From Mesorhizobium sp. CA8 (lineage in GTDB: Bacteria; Pseudomonadota; Alphaproteobacteria; Rhizobiales; Rhizobiaceae), in the NCBI RefSeq assembly GCF_020164955.1, contig NZ_JAIUHG010000025.1, positions 1 to 64,000 on the forward strand: a DNA stretch of 64,000 nucleotides, read 5' to 3'. Positions 63,008 to 64,000 of the stretch are shown here, in pieces. Under the pieces are notes generated by a model. The model searched no databases and was not told the DNA's origin. It was given only the letters and a program-made list of their open reading frames with translations. Position 1 is the first letter of the stretch. Each line of letters opens with the position of its first letter. The translations under genes were made by a program, and so were the position numbers.

Positions 63008-64000
63008 TCTGCGGCTTCACCTTTCGTCGCCAAACCGTCGGCCGCCTGCTTTTCCTCGAGCAGGAAACCGCCCGACTGACGCCGCCAGAGCTGGGCATAG
63101 AGCCCGCCTTTGGCGATCAGCGCCTCATGCGAGCCGTCCTCGACGATGCGCCCCTTGTCCATCACCACCAGCCTGTCCATCGCCGCGATGGTCGACAGGC
63201 GGTGGGCGATGGCGATGACGGTCTTGCCCTGCATGAGCTTGTAGAGGTTCTCCTGGATGGCGGCCTCCACTTCCGAATCGAGCGCGGACGTGGCCTCGTC
63301 GAGGATAAGGATCGGCGCGTCCTTCAGCATGACGCGGGCAATTGCGATGCGTTGCCGCTGCCCGCCGGACAGCTTCACACCGCGTTCGCCGACAAGCGCC
63401 TCATAGCCGCTCTGCCCATGCGGATCGGTCAGCCCCGCGATCACATCGTCGATCTGGGCGGCCTTGGCGGCGCTGAACATCGCCTCGTCGCTGGCTGACT
63501 GGCGTCCATATTTGAGGTTCTCGCGAACGGATCGATGCAAGAGCGAGGTGTCCTGGTTGACGAAGCCGATCGCCGCGCGAACGCTTTCTTGCGAGACGTT
63601 GCGGATGTCCTGCCCGTCGATCAGCACCTTGCCGTCCTGCACGTCGAACAGCCGCAGCACGAGATTGACCAGCGTCGACTTGCCGGCTCCCGAACGGCCG
63701 ATCAGGCCGACCCGCTCGCCCGGCGCGATCTTCAGCGACAGATCGTCGATGACGCCGCCTTTGCCGTCCTTGCGCCAGTAGTTGAAGTTCACCCGGTCGA
63801 ACTCGATGCCGCCGGCGGCCACGACGAGGGCCGGTGCGTCAGGCTGGTCCTGCATGACGATCGGCCGCGCGATCGTCGTCATCGAGTTGCTGGCGACGCC
63901 GATCTGCCGGAAGACGTTGGCGCCGACATCGAGGATCCTGCCGGAGATGTTGGCAATCTGCAGCGCGAACGGTATCGCGGTCGCCACGGCCGCGGTGGTC
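63004..64000 (-). CDS. ABC exporter half-transporter, first gene (5' end outside window)
   Basis: This is a partial gene, cut by the window edge. The visible part is the end of the membrane domain and a whole ATPase with Walker A GRSGAGKST, VNQDTSLLH, LSGGQRQR, ILILDEATSALDS and IAHRLSTI, so both ATP sites of a heterodimer with the next gene would be of consensus type. It ends by overlapping the start of the second half-transporter. Confidence 0.93.
   Translation of the reverse strand, partial: TTAAVATAIPFALQIANISGRILDVGANVFRQIGVASNSMTTIARPIVMQDQPDAPALVVAAGGIEFDRVNFNYWRKDGKGGVIDDLSLKIAPGERVGLIGRSGAGKSTLVNLVLRLFDVQDGKVLIDGQDIRNVSQESVRAAIGFVNQDTSLLHRSVRENLKYGRQSASDEAMFSAAKAAQIDDVIAGLTDPHGQSGYEALVGERGVKLSGGQRQRIAIARVMLKDAPILILDEATSALDSEVEAAIQENLYKLMQGKTVIAIAHRLSTIAAMDRLVVMDKGRIVEDGSHEALIAKGGLYAQLWRRQSGGFLLEEKQAADGLATKGEAAE

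Overview
The window reads as a chromosomal segment of an alphaproteobacterium of the order Rhizobiales, most likely Mesorhizobium or a close relative. The evidence is high G+C content, dense coding with many ATGA/GTGA overlaps, frequent GTG and TTG starts, rhizobial families (BA14K-like protein, DUF1127-like peptide, extensin-like C proteins, UbiK, MidA), a petABC cytochrome bc1 operon with apt downstream, and dispersed palindromes typical of mesorhizobial genomes. I see no rRNA, tRNA, insertion sequence, prophage or CRISPR array. Most of the window is core genome. The first 139 bases hold no feature I can support.

Layout: 0.1-7.3 kb holds greA, a secreted TPR protein, a DUF3775 protein, two tandem extensin-like zinc-peptidase-fold proteins, an LssY-C protein, a CNNM/CBS membrane protein, a GNAT enzyme and a gamma-glutamylcyclotransferase-like protein. 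7.4-9.1 kb holds an avidin-like protein and an FMN reductase divergent from an HxlR regulator with a palindromic operator. 10.1-13.9 kb is a three-gene catabolic operon (GMC oxidoreductase, enolase-superfamily enzyme, 3-hydroxyisobutyrate dehydrogenase-like). 14-19.5 kb holds a lipid kinase, a 958-base gap with a candidate structured RNA, a frameshifted DUF2314 gene, a CapA protein and an exported protein with an EF-hand loop. 19.6-21.9 kb is a gamma-butyrobetaine-hydroxylase-like gene divergent from a LysR regulator.

22-27 kb has an unusually long uvrB and an ABC-F ATPase. 27-34.6 kb is a looser region of small proteins, repeats, a TPR-sulfotransferase, a Kazal-like lipoprotein, two cold-shock proteins and a BA14K-like protein. 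34.7-41.3 kb has ilvE, a petP-petR-histidine kinase cluster, a glycosyltransferase, csaA, a YbjN protein and ubiK. 41.4-47.2 kb is a same-strand run lgt-midA-pgeF-M24-lipoprotein-prs. 47.2-51.7 kb carries accessory functions (AraC regulator, MFS efflux pump, an alpha/beta hydrolase divergent from an OhrR-like regulator, a GST). 52-55.8 kb is rplY-pth-ychF followed by two MaoC genes. 55.8-60.1 kb is petABC, an acid phosphatase and apt, all on the minus strand. The window ends in two adjacent ABC exporter half-transporters, the second cut by the edge.

Several genes connect functionally. PetP and PetR are named for the bc1 locus of Rhodobacter capsulatus, and both the regulators and petABC are present here about 19 kb apart. 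Lgt and the many lipoproteins form an envelope theme. Three divergent regulator-enzyme pairs (HxlR/FMN reductase, LysR/BBOX-like, OhrR-like/hydrolase) each carry visible inverted repeats between the genes. I did not find a wholly new multi-gene system. The best leads are the avidin-like protein, the UvrB tail repeats, the metal-site-degenerate M24 and enolase-family proteins, and the structured intergenic RNA candidate.
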